Shown: one piece after another, positions 33,898 to 41,777 of the stretch
Layout: each line of letters starts with the position of its first letter
Position numbering within the stretch: position 1 is the first letter of the stretch
Assembly: GCF_001905545.1 (NCBI RefSeq)
Contig: NZ_LIPD01000003.1
Coordinates: 841,147-905,146, forward strand
DNA: 64,000 nucleotides
Reading direction: 5' to 3'
From: Streptomyces sp. CB02056
Lineage (GTDB): Bacteria > Actinomycetota > Actinomycetes > Streptomycetales > Streptomycetaceae
Notes under the pieces: model-generated
What the model was told of the DNA's origin: nothing
Seen by the model: the letters and a program-made list of their open reading frames with translations, nothing else
Database searches by the model: none
Program-made: the position numbers and the translations under genes

Positions 33898-33931
33898 GAA
33901 GGGGCCCGGCGGTCGTCCGCCGGGCCCCTTC
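33898..33931. terminator. bidirectional hairpin terminator
   Basis: A perfect 15-bp stem (GAAGGGGCCCGGCGG and complement) with loop TCGT lies between the convergent M18 gene and the thioredoxin/NHL gene. Confidence 0.85.
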
Positions 33932-33959
33932 GCGCTGTTCTGCCGAGCGTTGTTCCGGG

Positions 33960-35789
33960 TTACTCCATCCCGGCCAGGACCAGCGGGAGGCGGCGGGCGC
34001 CGTCGGCGACCAGCTTCACCGGCACGCCCCAGTCCTGCTGGTGCACGTGGCAGGCCGGGTACTCGATCTCCGGGTCGTCGTCGCAGGAGGCGGCCATCGC
34101 CGAGACGTGCAGCACGCCCTCGGCGACCTCGGCGGAGAGCACCAGCTCACGGGAGAGGTCGGTGTCCGCGCCCGCGCCGGAGACCAGCAGCTCGGGCGGG
34201 GTCGAGCTGACCAGCAGCCGGGTGGACGGGCCGTAGCGCTCGTCCAGCTTCTGGCCGTTCGGCGCCTCGAAGACCACGTCCAGCCGGAAGGCGCCCGGGG
34301 CGACCTCGGTGGCCGCGCGGCGGGTGCGGTGCGCCACCGACTCGACCCGTACCGCCTCCTCCGGCAGCCGCAGCCTGGTCAGCCGGTGCCGGGCCGACTC
34401 GACCACCACGATGTCGCCGTCCACCAGCACCGCCCCGGAGGGCTCGCGCAGGTCGGTGGCCAGCGTGCTGACCTCACCGCTCGCCGGGTCGTAGCGGCGC
34501 AGCGCGTGGTTGTAGGTGTCGGCGACGGCCACCGAGCCGTCCGGCAGCACGGTGACGCCCAGCGGGTGCTGGAACAGCGCCTGGTCGGCCGCGCCGTCGC
34601 GGTGGCCGAAGTCGAACAGGCCGGTGCCGACGGCGGTCCGGACCGCCCCTGTTTCACGTGAAACCCAGCGCAGCGCGGAGGTCTCGGAGTCGGCGACCCA
34701 GAGCCGCTCGCCGTCCGCGGAGACGGCGAGGCCGGACGGCTGGGCGAACCAGGCCTCGGCGGCGGGCCCGTCCACCAGGCCCTCGTTGGTGGTGCCGGCC
34801 GCGACCGCGACCGTGTCGGCGGCCGGGTCGAACGACCACAGCTGGTGCACGCCGGCCATCGCGATCCACACCCGGCCGTCGAACCAGGCGACGTCCCACG
34901 GCGAGGAGAGGTCCACCTCGCGGGCCGGGCCCTCGGTGGCCGAGCCCTGCCACCACTGGCGGCCGGTGCCGGCCAGGGTGGTCACCAGGCCGTCGGCGAG
35001 GCGGACGCCGCGCAGGGCGTGGTTGACGGTGTCCGCGACGACCACGTCGTACGCCGAGCCCTCCGGCAGCAGCGCGAGGCCCTGCGGCTCGCTGAACCGC
35101 GGGCCGGCGCCGTCCGAGCCGTCGCCGTCCACCAGTCCGCGCTGCCCGTCGCCGATCCGGCGCACCACCGTCTCGCCGTCCTCGGCCAGCTCGACCAGCG
35201 AGTGGTGGCCGGAGTCGGCGACCAGGAAGTGGCCGTTCGGCAGCCGGACCGCCTTGCCGGGGAACTTCAGGCTTCCCGCGGTCGGCTCCGGCGCCACGTA
35301 CGGGCCGTCGCCGCGGCGCAGCGTGCCCTTCGCGGCGTGCTCGGCCTCCAGCTCCTCGACCAGCCGGGCGAGCGCGTGGGCATGCCCCTCGCCGGCGTGC
35401 TGGGCGACCACGTAGCCCTCCGGGTCGATCACCACCAGCGTCGGCCAGGCCCGGACGGCGTACTGCTTCCAGGTGGCCAGCGCCGGGTCGTCCAGCACCG
35501 GGTGGTGCACCTCGTAGCGGGCGACGGCGTCGACCACGGCCTGGTGGTCGGCCTCGTGCACGAACTTCGGCGAGTGCACCCCGACGATCACCACGGTGTC
35601 GCGGTGCGCCTCCTCCAGCTCCCGCAGCTCGTCCAGGACGTGCAGGCAGTTGATGCAGCAGAAGGTCCAGAAGTCCAGGATGGTGATCTTGCCCCGGAAG
35701 TCGGCGAGCGTGAGCTCCTTGCCGCCGGTGTTCAGCCAACCGCCTGCCCCGACCAGTTCGGGGGCGCGTACACGTGCACGAGATGCCAT
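33960..35789 (-). CDS. thioredoxin-like protein with NHL repeats
   Basis: A 609-residue protein. An N-terminal TlpA-type thioredoxin domain of about 160 residues has the redox motif CINC (C45-C48, in WTFCCINCLH). It is followed by an NHL beta-propeller (LPNGHFLVADSGHHSLVEL, DVVVADTVNHALR, VAVADTYNHALRRYD) and a C-terminal domain. There is no signal peptide, so it is probably cytoplasmic, unlike extracytoplasmic TlpA. The family is widespread in Actinobacteria and related to NHLRC2. Codons near 376-380 contain a perfect parS site. Confidence 0.93.
   Translation of the reverse strand: MASRARVRAPELVGAGGWLNTGGKELTLADFRGKITILDFWTFCCINCLHVLDELRELEEAHRDTVVIVGVHSPKFVHEADHQAVVDAVARYEVHHPVLDDPALATWKQYAVRAWPTLVVIDPEGYVVAQHAGEGHAHALARLVEELEAEHAAKGTLRRGDGPYVAPEPTAGSLKFPGKAVRLPNGHFLVADSGHHSLVELAEDGETVVRRIGDGQRGLVDGDGSDGAGPRFSEPQGLALLPEGSAYDVVVADTVNHALRGVRLADGLVTTLAGTGRQWWQGSATEGPAREVDLSSPWDVAWFDGRVWIAMAGVHQLWSFDPAADTVAVAAGTTNEGLVDGPAAEAWFAQPSGLAVSADGERLWVADSETSALRWVSRETGAVRTAVGTGLFDFGHRDGAADQALFQHPLGVTVLPDGSVAVADTYNHALRRYDPASGEVSTLATDLREPSGAVLVDGDIVVVESARHRLTRLRLPEEAVRVESVAHRTRRAATEVAPGAFRLDVVFEAPNGQKLDERYGPSTRLLVSSTPPELLVSGAGADTDLSRELVLSAEVAEGVLHVSAMAASCDDDPEIEYPACHVHQQDWGVPVKLVADGARRLPLVLAGME
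34651..34664. other. parS centromere site (ParB binding), intragenic
   Basis: GTTTCACGTGAAAC is a perfect 14-bp palindrome and an exact match to the Streptomyces/Bacillus parS consensus core. It lies inside the thioredoxin/NHL gene and encodes VSRET without disturbing the frame. In Streptomyces, parS sites cluster around oriC (established knowledge), so this places the window near the origin. I saw no second perfect copy in the window. Confidence 0.93.
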
Positions 35790-35836
35790 GCGTCAATCAA
35801 ACCGCACGCCCGCTGCCCGCATTCCAGGGCGGGGCG

Positions 35837-36868
35837 TCATGCCGTGGAGCGGGGCCTGCGCTGGTGTTTGGCGGCCTTGTACGCCGCGACGGACTTGCGT
35901 GACGAGCGCCAGACTCCGTCAGGGCCCTGCACGGCGTTCAGGCGACCGCGCTGGGCTGCTTGCCGGAGCGCTGCGAGAGACAGCTCTTCATCGACGAGTG
36001 CGGCGAGCGGGACCATCCTCGCGGGGCCGGCCACGTTGGGGACGATGAAGCGGTTGAGATTGTCCTCCATCGCCCGGGCGATCAGCTCGCCGAGGGTGCC
36101 GTAGTCTCCCGCGTCCGCCCTGCGTAGTGCGGTCAGGTACGCGTCCCGCTGTCGCTTGAGGATGATGATCGGCGGATACCCGAGGCGGACGAGGACAAGG
36201 TTCATGACGAGTCGACCGGTTCGGCCGTTCCCGTCGAGGAACGGGTGGACTCGTTCGAACTGGTTGTGGATCCTGGCCAGTTCCTCGGGGAGGGGCCGGT
36301 CGAGATCCGTGCTGTCCTCGATCAGCCGGCCAAGAGCACAGACCTCGGTAACCCACTGCTCGACCTGTGCCGGCACCAGCGGCCAGCGTGGCGGCGTCAT
36401 GCCTTCGGTGAAGGGGGCGATGTCGTGCTCGCGGAAGTTGCCGGGGCCTTCGCGGTCGCTCGCGTCCGGGTGAGGTGCCACGTTCCAGACCGGGGTCATC
36501 GCCGCGTGGTGGATATGGCGGATCTCGCTGAGGGTAACGAGGCGGCCGTCATGCCAAGCGTCCGGTTCCAGTGCCTGGCCGTAGACCCAGCGGGCGGCGT
36601 CAGCGTAGCCCTGGACCTCGTTGTACTCGCTGAGCGGCTTCGCTCCGACGGCTCGACCCTGGTCCAGGAGTGCTTGCACCTCGCGAAGGACCAGGGTGTT
36701 GCCCTCAAGCGCGGTGGAGTGGTGTGCTTCCTGGTGCCAGATGTCGTCCCAGATCTCCTGGGCTTCTCGGGGACTGGGGAGTCCGCCGAAGCGCTCGTTC
36801 AGCTCGGTCAGCGCGCCGGCGAGTCGGTTGTAGACGGTACTGCGACTGGGCCTGCCTCGTCCTGCCAA
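35837..36868 (-). CDS. Fic domain AMP-transferase
   Basis: A 343-residue class II Fic protein. The inhibitory helix motif STALEGN is at residues 51-57 and the catalytic HPFLDGNGRTGR is at 208-219, complete with His, Asp, Asn and Arg. A C-terminal winged-helix-like part (LAALRQAAQRGRLNAVQGPDGVWRSSRKSVAAYK) is usual in this group. It begins with TTG at 36868 behind GGGGAGAG. Its base composition looks somewhat lower in GC than its neighbours, a possible sign of transfer. It probably AMPylates a cellular target and is self-inhibited. Confidence 0.93.
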   Translation of the reverse strand: MAGRGRPSRSTVYNRLAGALTELNERFGGLPSPREAQEIWDDIWHQEAHHSTALEGNTLVLREVQALLDQGRAVGAKPLSEYNEVQGYADAARWVYGQALEPDAWHDGRLVTLSEIRHIHHAAMTPVWNVAPHPDASDREGPGNFREHDIAPFTEGMTPPRWPLVPAQVEQWVTEVCALGRLIEDSTDLDRPLPEELARIHNQFERVHPFLDGNGRTGRLVMNLVLVRLGYPPIIILKRQRDAYLTALRRADAGDYGTLGELIARAMEDNLNRFIVPNVAGPARMVPLAALVDEELSLAALRQAAQRGRLNAVQGPDGVWRSSRKSVAAYKAAKHQRRPRSTA

Positions 36869-36880
36869 CGTCGCTCTCCC

Positions 36881-36927
36881 CAGAGTTGATACATGCCATC
36901 AGCGGCTAATTGAACTTATCAACTCTG
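36881..36927. promoter_or_regulatory. 11-bp inverted repeat upstream of fic
   Basis: CAGAGTTGATA at 36881-36891 and TATCAACTCTG at 36917-36927 form perfect arms separated by 25 bases, centred about 35 bases upstream of the TTG start. The spacing suits two dimers or a looped operator. Fic proteins with a C-terminal HTH-like domain may autoregulate. Confidence 0.55.
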
Positions 36928-36978
36928 AGGGCCGCAAGGATCTGACCAGTGCATGGTGACCGCGCGGGCCGCGAGGGG

Positions 36979-37491
36979 TTACGGGCGGGTGAGGTCGGCC
37001 TGCCAGCGGGTCTCGCCGTCCTGGGTGTGGGCGGTGCGGCGCAGGCCGAGGGCGGTGGCGATCCTGGCGGAGGCGTGGTGGTCGGGGTGGATGTGGGCGA
37101 CGGCGGTGGTGGCGCCGGCGGCGGTGAGGTGGGCGAGCAGGGTGCGGGCGGCCTCGGTGGCCAGGCCGCGGCGCTGCCAGGGGGTGCCGACCACCCAGGC
37201 GAGTTCGGCCCCGTCGGGGCGGACGGTGGTCTGCACGTAGCCGGTGAGGGCGCCGTCGGCGCGCAGCCGCAGCACCCAGTTGCCCCAGGCCTCGGCCGGG
37301 TCGGGGGAGCCGGCGGCGAGCCGGGCGCAGCGGGCGCGCAGCTCCTCGACGGTGGCCGGGCGGCCGCCCGTGAAGGCGTGCAGGGCCGGGTCGGCGAGCG
37401 CGGCCGCCAGCTCCTCGGCGTGCCCGGGGGCGATCGGCAGCAGGTCGAGGCGCTCGCTGCGCAGTTCGGCGGTGGTGAGGTCAGGGTGCAT
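36979..37491 (-). CDS. GNAT family N-acetyltransferase
   Basis: A 170-residue acetyltransferase of the RimJ/RimL-like group: ELRSERLDLLPIAPGHAEEL at the N-terminus and the acetyl-CoA loop WQRRGLATEAARTLLAHL. The HxHPDHHASARIATALGLRR element forms the last helix region. The target amine is unknown. It is codirectional with and 110 bases upstream of fic. The start is the ATG at 37491. Confidence 0.87.
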   Translation of the reverse strand: MHPDLTTAELRSERLDLLPIAPGHAEELAAALADPALHAFTGGRPATVEELRARCARLAAGSPDPAEAWGNWVLRLRADGALTGYVQTTVRPDGAELAWVVGTPWQRRGLATEAARTLLAHLTAAGATTAVAHIHPDHHASARIATALGLRRTAHTQDGETRWQADLTRP

Positions 37492-37619
37492 GGCCGTATT
37501 GAAGGGGATCGGAGGCCGTTGTGCGACGGGGTTTCCGGTCGGCCGTCCCGTGGCGGTGCTTTCCCGCGGCCGGGGGTCCGGGGTCGAATGGGGCGGACGT
37601 CAACACGAGGAGGTCGCAG

Positions 37620-38108
37620 GTGCGGTACCTGGTCAGGGAGAAGCTGTTCGCGGTCGGCGACGACTACTGGATCGAGGACGACCGGGGCCGCAAGGCGTAC
37701 CTGGTGGACGGCAAGGTGCTGCGGCTGCGGGACACCTTCGAGCTGAAGGACGCGCACGGGCGGGTGGTCGCGGTGGTGAAGGAGAAGATGCTCACCGTCC
37801 GCGACGCGATGAAGATCGAGGACGCCGACGGCGAGGTGGTCGCCACCGTCCGGGAGAAGCTGTTCACCCCGTTCCGGGACAAGTACCTGGTGGAGCTGGC
37901 CTCCGGCGGCGAGCTGAAGATCCACGGCAACCTGATCGACAAGGACTACCGGATCGAGAACCAGCACGGCGACGACCTGGCCCGGATCAGCCGCAAGTGG
38001 TTCCGGATCCGCGACACCTACGGGGTGGAGATCGCCGACGGCGCGGACACCGGCCTGCTGCTGGCCGTCGCGGCCTGCGTCGACCACCTGGTGCACGAGG
38101 ACGACTGA
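37620..38108 (+). CDS. LURP-one-related (DUF567) family protein
   Basis: A 162-residue protein with the Tubby-like LURP-one fold. Repeated strands are VREKLFAVGDDYWIEDDRGRKAYLVDGKVLRLRDTFELKD, VAVVKEKMLTVRDAMKIED and KWFRIRDTYGVEIADG. No catalytic motif; such proteins may bind membranes or lipids. The GTG at 37620 has AGGAGG about eight bases upstream. A DUF350 membrane protein follows 136 bases later on the same strand. Confidence 0.88.
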   Translation: MRYLVREKLFAVGDDYWIEDDRGRKAYLVDGKVLRLRDTFELKDAHGRVVAVVKEKMLTVRDAMKIEDADGEVVATVREKLFTPFRDKYLVELASGGELKIHGNLIDKDYRIENQHGDDLARISRKWFRIRDTYGVEIADGADTGLLLAVAACVDHLVHEDD

Positions 38109-38244
38109 CCCGTCCCCGGTTTCCGGATCCCGGTCCGCCCCTCACCCGGGTGGGGTATCTTTTGCCAACCCTTGACCAAGGCGGTCGGGGGCCCTGACCA
38201 GCCGGTCGGGGGCTGGCGTGAGCGGACCGGGGGCTGGAACCACG

Positions 38245-38667
38245 ATGAACGACATCCTGCACGGGCTCGGTGCGGCGGCGGCCTACGGCGCCCTCGGCGT
38301 GGTGCTGCTGCTCCTCGGCATCGGACTGGTCGACCTGCTGACGCCCGGCAGGCTCGGCCACCAGATCTGGGTCGAGCGCAACCGCAACGCCGCCGTCCTG
38401 CTCAGCTCCGCGCTGCTCGGCATCGGCGGCATCGTCTTCACCGCGATCATGTACACCTACGCCGACTTCGCCAAGGGCCTGCTGTCGACGGCCTGTTACG
38501 GCCTGCTCGGGCTGGTGCTGATGGCCGTCGCGTTCTGGCTGGTGGACCTGCTGACGCCGGGAAAGCTCGGCGCGATCCTGGTCGAGCCGGAGCCGCACCC
38601 GGCGGTGTGGGTGTCCGCCTCCTGCAACATCGCGGTGGCGGCGGTGGTGTCGGCCGCGATCGCGTAG
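38245..38667 (+). CDS. DUF350 membrane protein (YjfL type)
   Basis: A 140-residue protein with four membrane helices in two similar halves. Both halves contain LVDLLTPG(R/K)LG, showing internal duplication typical of DUF350. The last segment is SASCNIAVAAVVSAAIA. The ATG at 38245 is preferred to one at 38218 because it starts directly at the conserved domain. It is probably linked functionally with the LURP-one gene upstream. Confidence 0.87.
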   Translation: MNDILHGLGAAAAYGALGVVLLLLGIGLVDLLTPGRLGHQIWVERNRNAAVLLSSALLGIGGIVFTAIMYTYADFAKGLLSTACYGLLGLVLMAVAFWLVDLLTPGKLGAILVEPEPHPAVWVSASCNIAVAAVVSAAIA

Positions 38668-38718
38668 GGCCCTTCCCCGGGCCGCGCCACGTCGGGTACG
38701 GCGCACCGGGGGGCGGCG

Positions 38719-39066
38719 CTACGCCGGGTGCGGCGCCCCGCCCAGGAGGTGCTCCCGGCCCCAGGCGCCCAGCGGCCCCAGCGCCGTGTTGAGGCGGTGC
38801 CCCGCCTCGGTCAGCGCGTACTCGACCCGCGGCGGCACCTCCTCGTACGCCTCCCGGTGCACGATGCCGTGCGCCTCCATCTCGCGCAGGTGCGCGGCCA
38901 GGACCTTCTCGGTGATCCCCGGCAGCAGCCGGCGCAGCTCGCCGAAGCGGCAGCGCGGGCGCTCGCCCAGGGCCCAGAGGATCGACACCTTCCACTTGCC
39001 GCCGATCACGTCCATCGCGGCGTCCGTCCCGCAGATGTACGCCCCCGGCCTCGGCACGGTCGCCAT
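38719..39066 (-). CDS. HxlR family transcriptional regulator
   Basis: A 115-residue winged-helix regulator: CGTDAAMDVIGGKWKVSILWAL, then RRLLPGITEKVLAAHLREMEAHGIVHREAYEEVPPRVEYALTEAG. Cys12 is the position used for thiol sensing in some HxlR proteins. The ATG at 39066 follows GGAAGGGG. It is divergent from the imine-reductase-like gene (105-base gap), which it probably controls. Confidence 0.92.
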   Translation of the reverse strand: MATVPRPGAYICGTDAAMDVIGGKWKVSILWALGERPRCRFGELRRLLPGITEKVLAAHLREMEAHGIVHREAYEEVPPRVEYALTEAGHRLNTALGPLGAWGREHLLGGAPHPA

Positions 39067-39171
39067 GCCCACCCCTTCCGAACCTCCGACCTGGATACTG
39101 ACCCCAGGGTAACCACCCACTCCGAAGTGCGTACTTGATCGTTTCCGGGGGCAGCGCGGAGGCTGACTGCC

Positions 39172-40089
39172 ATGGCAACCAACCCCGTTGAGAACGCGTC
39201 CGAGACCACGCCCGCCCTGAACACCCCGTCCACCCCGCTCACCCTGCTCGGCCTCGGCGCGATGGGTACCGCGCTGGCCGGGGCCTGGCTCGCCGCCGGG
39301 CACCCGCTGACCGTCTGGAACCGCACCGCCGCCCGCGCCGAGGGGCTCGCCGCCCGCGGTGCCGCCGTCGCCGCCACCGCCGCGGAGGCGGTCGCCGCGA
39401 ACCGGCTGGTCGTCGTCTGCCTGCTCGACGACGCCTCCGTGCCGGCGGCGCTGGACGGCGTCGACCTGACCGGCAAGGACCTGGTCAACCTGGTCACCAG
39501 CACCCCCGCGCAGGCCCGCGCCCGCGCCGCCTGGGCCGAGGAGCGAGGCGCCCGCTACCTGGACGGCGGGATCATGGCCGTCCCGCCGATGATCGGTGTC
39601 CCGGCGGCCGGGGCGTACGTGTTCTACAGCGGCTCGTCCGAGCTGTTCGAGGAGCACGGGGTCACGCTCGCCGTCCCGGCCGGCATCCGGTACGTGGGCG
39701 CGGACGCCGGGTACGCGGCGCTGCACGACGTGGCGCTGCTCAGCGGGATGTACGGGATGTTCGCCGGGATCGCGCACGCCTTCGCGCTGGTCCGCGGCGA
39801 GGACGTGGCACCGGGCGAGCTGGCGCCGCTGCTGGGCGGCTGGCTCGCCGCGATGTCCGGCTCGGTGGCCAGGACCGCGGAGCAGCTGGAGAGCGGCGAC
39901 TACACCCAGGGCGTGGTGTCCAACCTGGCGATGCAGGTGGCCGGCCGGCAGACGCTGCTGGGCACCGCCGAGGAGCAGGGGGTGAGCGCCGAACTGCTGG
40001 AGCCGTACTTCCGGTTGATGGAGCGCAGGCTGGAGATCGGCGGTGGCGAGGAGGACCTGACCGGGGTCGTCGACCTGCTGCGACGGTGA
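39172..40089 (+). CDS. NAD(P)-dependent oxidoreductase, imine-reductase-like
   Basis: A 305-residue member of the beta-hydroxyacid dehydrogenase superfamily. The nucleotide motif is GLGAMG at about residues 26-31, followed by WNRTAARAEGL, whose NRT favours NADPH. The C-terminal helical domain contains YAALHDVALLSGMYGMFAGIAHAFAL, with an Asp where Asp-type imine reductases keep their catalytic residue. It may reduce a cyclic imine or related substrate; a hydroxyacid dehydrogenase is the alternative. Divergent HxlR suggests induced expression. Confidence 0.88.
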   Translation: MATNPVENASETTPALNTPSTPLTLLGLGAMGTALAGAWLAAGHPLTVWNRTAARAEGLAARGAAVAATAAEAVAANRLVVVCLLDDASVPAALDGVDLTGKDLVNLVTSTPAQARARAAWAEERGARYLDGGIMAVPPMIGVPAAGAYVFYSGSSELFEEHGVTLAVPAGIRYVGADAGYAALHDVALLSGMYGMFAGIAHAFALVRGEDVAPGELAPLLGGWLAAMSGSVARTAEQLESGDYTQGVVSNLAMQVAGRQTLLGTAEEQGVSAELLEPYFRLMERRLEIGGGEEDLTGVVDLLRR

Positions 40090-40112
40090 GGCCCGGCCGG
40101 TAACGTACCGGC

Positions 40113-40682
40113 ATGGCAGACCTCGAAGAACGCGCCACCGTCGTCGCGTCCCACTCACGGCAGGCCGGAGCGGGGGTGCTGGTCCGACCGCGCCGCGCCG
40201 ACGACCTCGCCGACTGCGTCCGGGTGCTCGGCGACGTCCACGCGGCCGACGGCTATCCCGCCGACTGGCCCGACCGCCCCGCCGCTTGGCTGACCCCGGA
40301 CGGCCAGCTCGCCGCCTGGATCGCCGAGTCGGACGGCCGGCTCGCCGGACACGTCGGCCTCGCCCGCAGCACCCCGGACGACCTCGCCCCCGCCCTGTGG
40401 GGCCACCGCACCGGCGGCCGCCCGGAGCTCACCAGCGTGATCGGCCGCCTCTACGTCGCCCCCACGGCGCGCGGCCACCTCATCGGCGCACGGTTGCTGG
40501 CCTGCGCCGTGGCGCACGCGCGGGCGCTCGGCCTGCACCCCGTGCTCGACGTCCTCGCCACCGACACCGCCGCCGTGGCCCTCTACCGCCGCCTCGGCTG
40601 GACCCACCTCGGCAGCGGCGACCAGCGGTGGGCCTCCGGCCGCACCGTCACCGTCCACTGCTTCGCCGCCCCGAGGGGATGA
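40113..40682 (+). CDS. GNAT family N-acetyltransferase
   Basis: A 189-residue acetyltransferase: VRPRRADDLADCVRVL at the start, the acetyl-CoA motif VAPTARGHLIGARLLACAVAHA and the C-terminal VALYRRLGWTHLG. The substrate is unknown. The ATG is at 40113, 24 bases after the oxidoreductase stop, so the two may be cotranscribed. The unit ends at the hairpin at 40690-40716. Confidence 0.9.
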   Translation: MADLEERATVVASHSRQAGAGVLVRPRRADDLADCVRVLGDVHAADGYPADWPDRPAAWLTPDGQLAAWIAESDGRLAGHVGLARSTPDDLAPALWGHRTGGRPELTSVIGRLYVAPTARGHLIGARLLACAVAHARALGLHPVLDVLATDTAAVALYRRLGWTHLGSGDQRWASGRTVTVHCFAAPRG

Positions 40683-40689
40683 GCCCCGG

Positions 40690-40716
40690 CCCGCCCGGCC
40701 ACCACGGCCGGGCGGG
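40690..40716. terminator. hairpin terminator
   Basis: An 11-bp stem (CCCGCCCGGCC and complement) with a five-base loop lies between the convergent GNAT gene and the PIN toxin gene. Confidence 0.7.
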
Positions 40717-40734
40717 GTGGCCCGGTCGGAGCGG

Positions 40735-41139
40735 CTATACCGCGATGACCTCGATCCCCTGCTCCAGGCCGATGAAGTCGTCCGCGTTCCGGGTGTAGAG
40801 CGGTAGGCCGTGGGCGGCGGCGGTGGCAGCGATCATCAGGTCCATGAGGCGAGGGCGGGGGTCGCGCTTGGCCTGGATCGTGAGTGCGATCAGTGTTCCG
40901 AATCGCCGGGCGGCCTCACGGTCAAACGGGAGGGCGGTGAACTCCGCCTCCACGTCGGCCAGCCGTTGGGCCCTGGCCAGCATCTGCACCGGGTCCTTGG
41001 CCATGGCGACACCCTGGGAGAGCTCGGCCAGCACCACCGAGGGCACGGCGACCTCGAACGGCAGGAGTTCCGGATCGATCTGCGGCAGATCGATCACCAC
41101 ACAGGTGTCGAGCAGGCCGCACTGGCGTCGTTCGCTCAC
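40735..41139 (-). CDS. PIN domain toxin (VapC-like RNase)
   Basis: A 134-residue PIN protein. Acidic residues of the metal site are D11 in GLLDTCVVID, the Glu in VVLAELSQG, the Asp in PRLMDLMIAATA and the Asp pair in RNADDFIGLE. VapC toxins are ribonucleases cleaving tRNA or rRNA when free of antitoxin. The GTG start at 41139 overlaps the antitoxin stop (GTGA), the usual antitoxin-first order. Confidence 0.9.
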   Translation of the reverse strand: MSERRQCGLLDTCVVIDLPQIDPELLPFEVAVPSVVLAELSQGVAMAKDPVQMLARAQRLADVEAEFTALPFDREAARRFGTLIALTIQAKRDPRPRLMDLMIAATAAAHGLPLYTRNADDFIGLEQGIEVIAV

Positions 41140-41267
41140 GCGCGCTCCCACGGGTCGCCGCCGCCCTCGACCCGGTCCTCGTCGCCGTAGAAGGTGTCGG
41201 CCTCGGCCCGCAGCTGTGCGGCGTCGACGGCGGGTGCGCTCCGCCACTTGCGCTGGAGCTCTTCCAC
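41136..41267 (-). CDS. small antitoxin partner of the PIN toxin
   Basis: A 43-residue acidic protein starting with GTG behind a strong GGAGGAG site, ending by overlap with the toxin start. Sequence such as AAQLRAEADTFYGDEDRVEGG resembles the toxin-binding tails of VapB-type antitoxins. No DNA-binding domain is visible, so its N-terminal part may be missing compared with usual 70-90 residue antitoxins. Position and coupling are the main evidence. Confidence 0.72.
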   Translation of the reverse strand: MEELQRKWRSAPAVDAAQLRAEADTFYGDEDRVEGGGDPWERA

Positions 41268-41321
41268 GGGGGCTCCTCCGGGCTCTGGCTCGCCCTGGAG
41301 CGTTGGGGACTGGACGGCACG

Positions 41322-41681
41322 ATGCTGCTGGCGCTGCTCGGGGTGTTCCTGCTCTGGGGGCTGGTCCGTCCGTGGGGGCAGGTCTTCCCGCGCTGGACCC
41401 TGCCGCTGCGCGGCCGCCGGGTGCCGCGCTGGCTGCCGCTCACCCCGGCCCTGCTGGGTGCGGCCACGCTGGCGCCGTACGGGGTGGTCGGGGTCGGCTA
41501 CCTGGGGCTGTGCACCGCCGGGGTGACGCGGATCAGGCTGGGCGAGTTCGCCGGTGAGCAGAGCGCGCTGGAGGTCGCCTGGGTGGGGATGTGCGGGTTC
41601 GCCGGGTACGGGGTCGCGCTGGCGGTGGCCGCCCGGTCGTACTGGCGGCGGACGGGGGCGCGGGCCGCCGAGGTGGGCTGA
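41322..41681 (+). pseudogene. 5'-truncated membrane protein remnant
   Basis: A 119-residue frame with three membrane helices, highly coding-like (FLLWGLVRPWGQVFPRW, LGAATLAPYGVVGVGYLGLC, GMCGFAGYGVALAVAARSYW). The frame continues upstream as protein-like sequence (SSGLWLALERWGLDGT) to about 41268 without a start codon. It then runs into the antisense antitoxin gene. It therefore looks like the C-terminal part of a larger protein whose 5' half was lost, possibly when the toxin-antitoxin pair arrived. Expression from the ATG at 41322 as a short protein is the alternative. Confidence 0.55.
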
Positions 41682-41716
41682 GGGCGGGGTCGGCTCGGGG
41701 CCGGGGTTTGCTGAGG

Positions 41717-41734
41717 CGGCAACATTGCTTGCCG
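41717..41734. promoter_or_regulatory. inverted repeat upstream of the flavin reductase
   Basis: CGGCAA-N6-TTGCCG at 41717-41734 has perfect six-base arms about 45 bases before the ATG at 41778. It is a possible operator or promoter element. No adjacent regulator gene. Confidence 0.4.
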
Positions 41735-41777
41735 ATCCGGTGGGGTGGGCCGCAGCCTGGCGGTGGAGGTGAGCGCC

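Noticed and set aside
32365-34236. Rightward frame overlapping the M18 aminopeptidase in another phase
   Set aside because: It is a low-complexity Arg/Pro-rich shadow; the M18 frame has all catalytic motifs.
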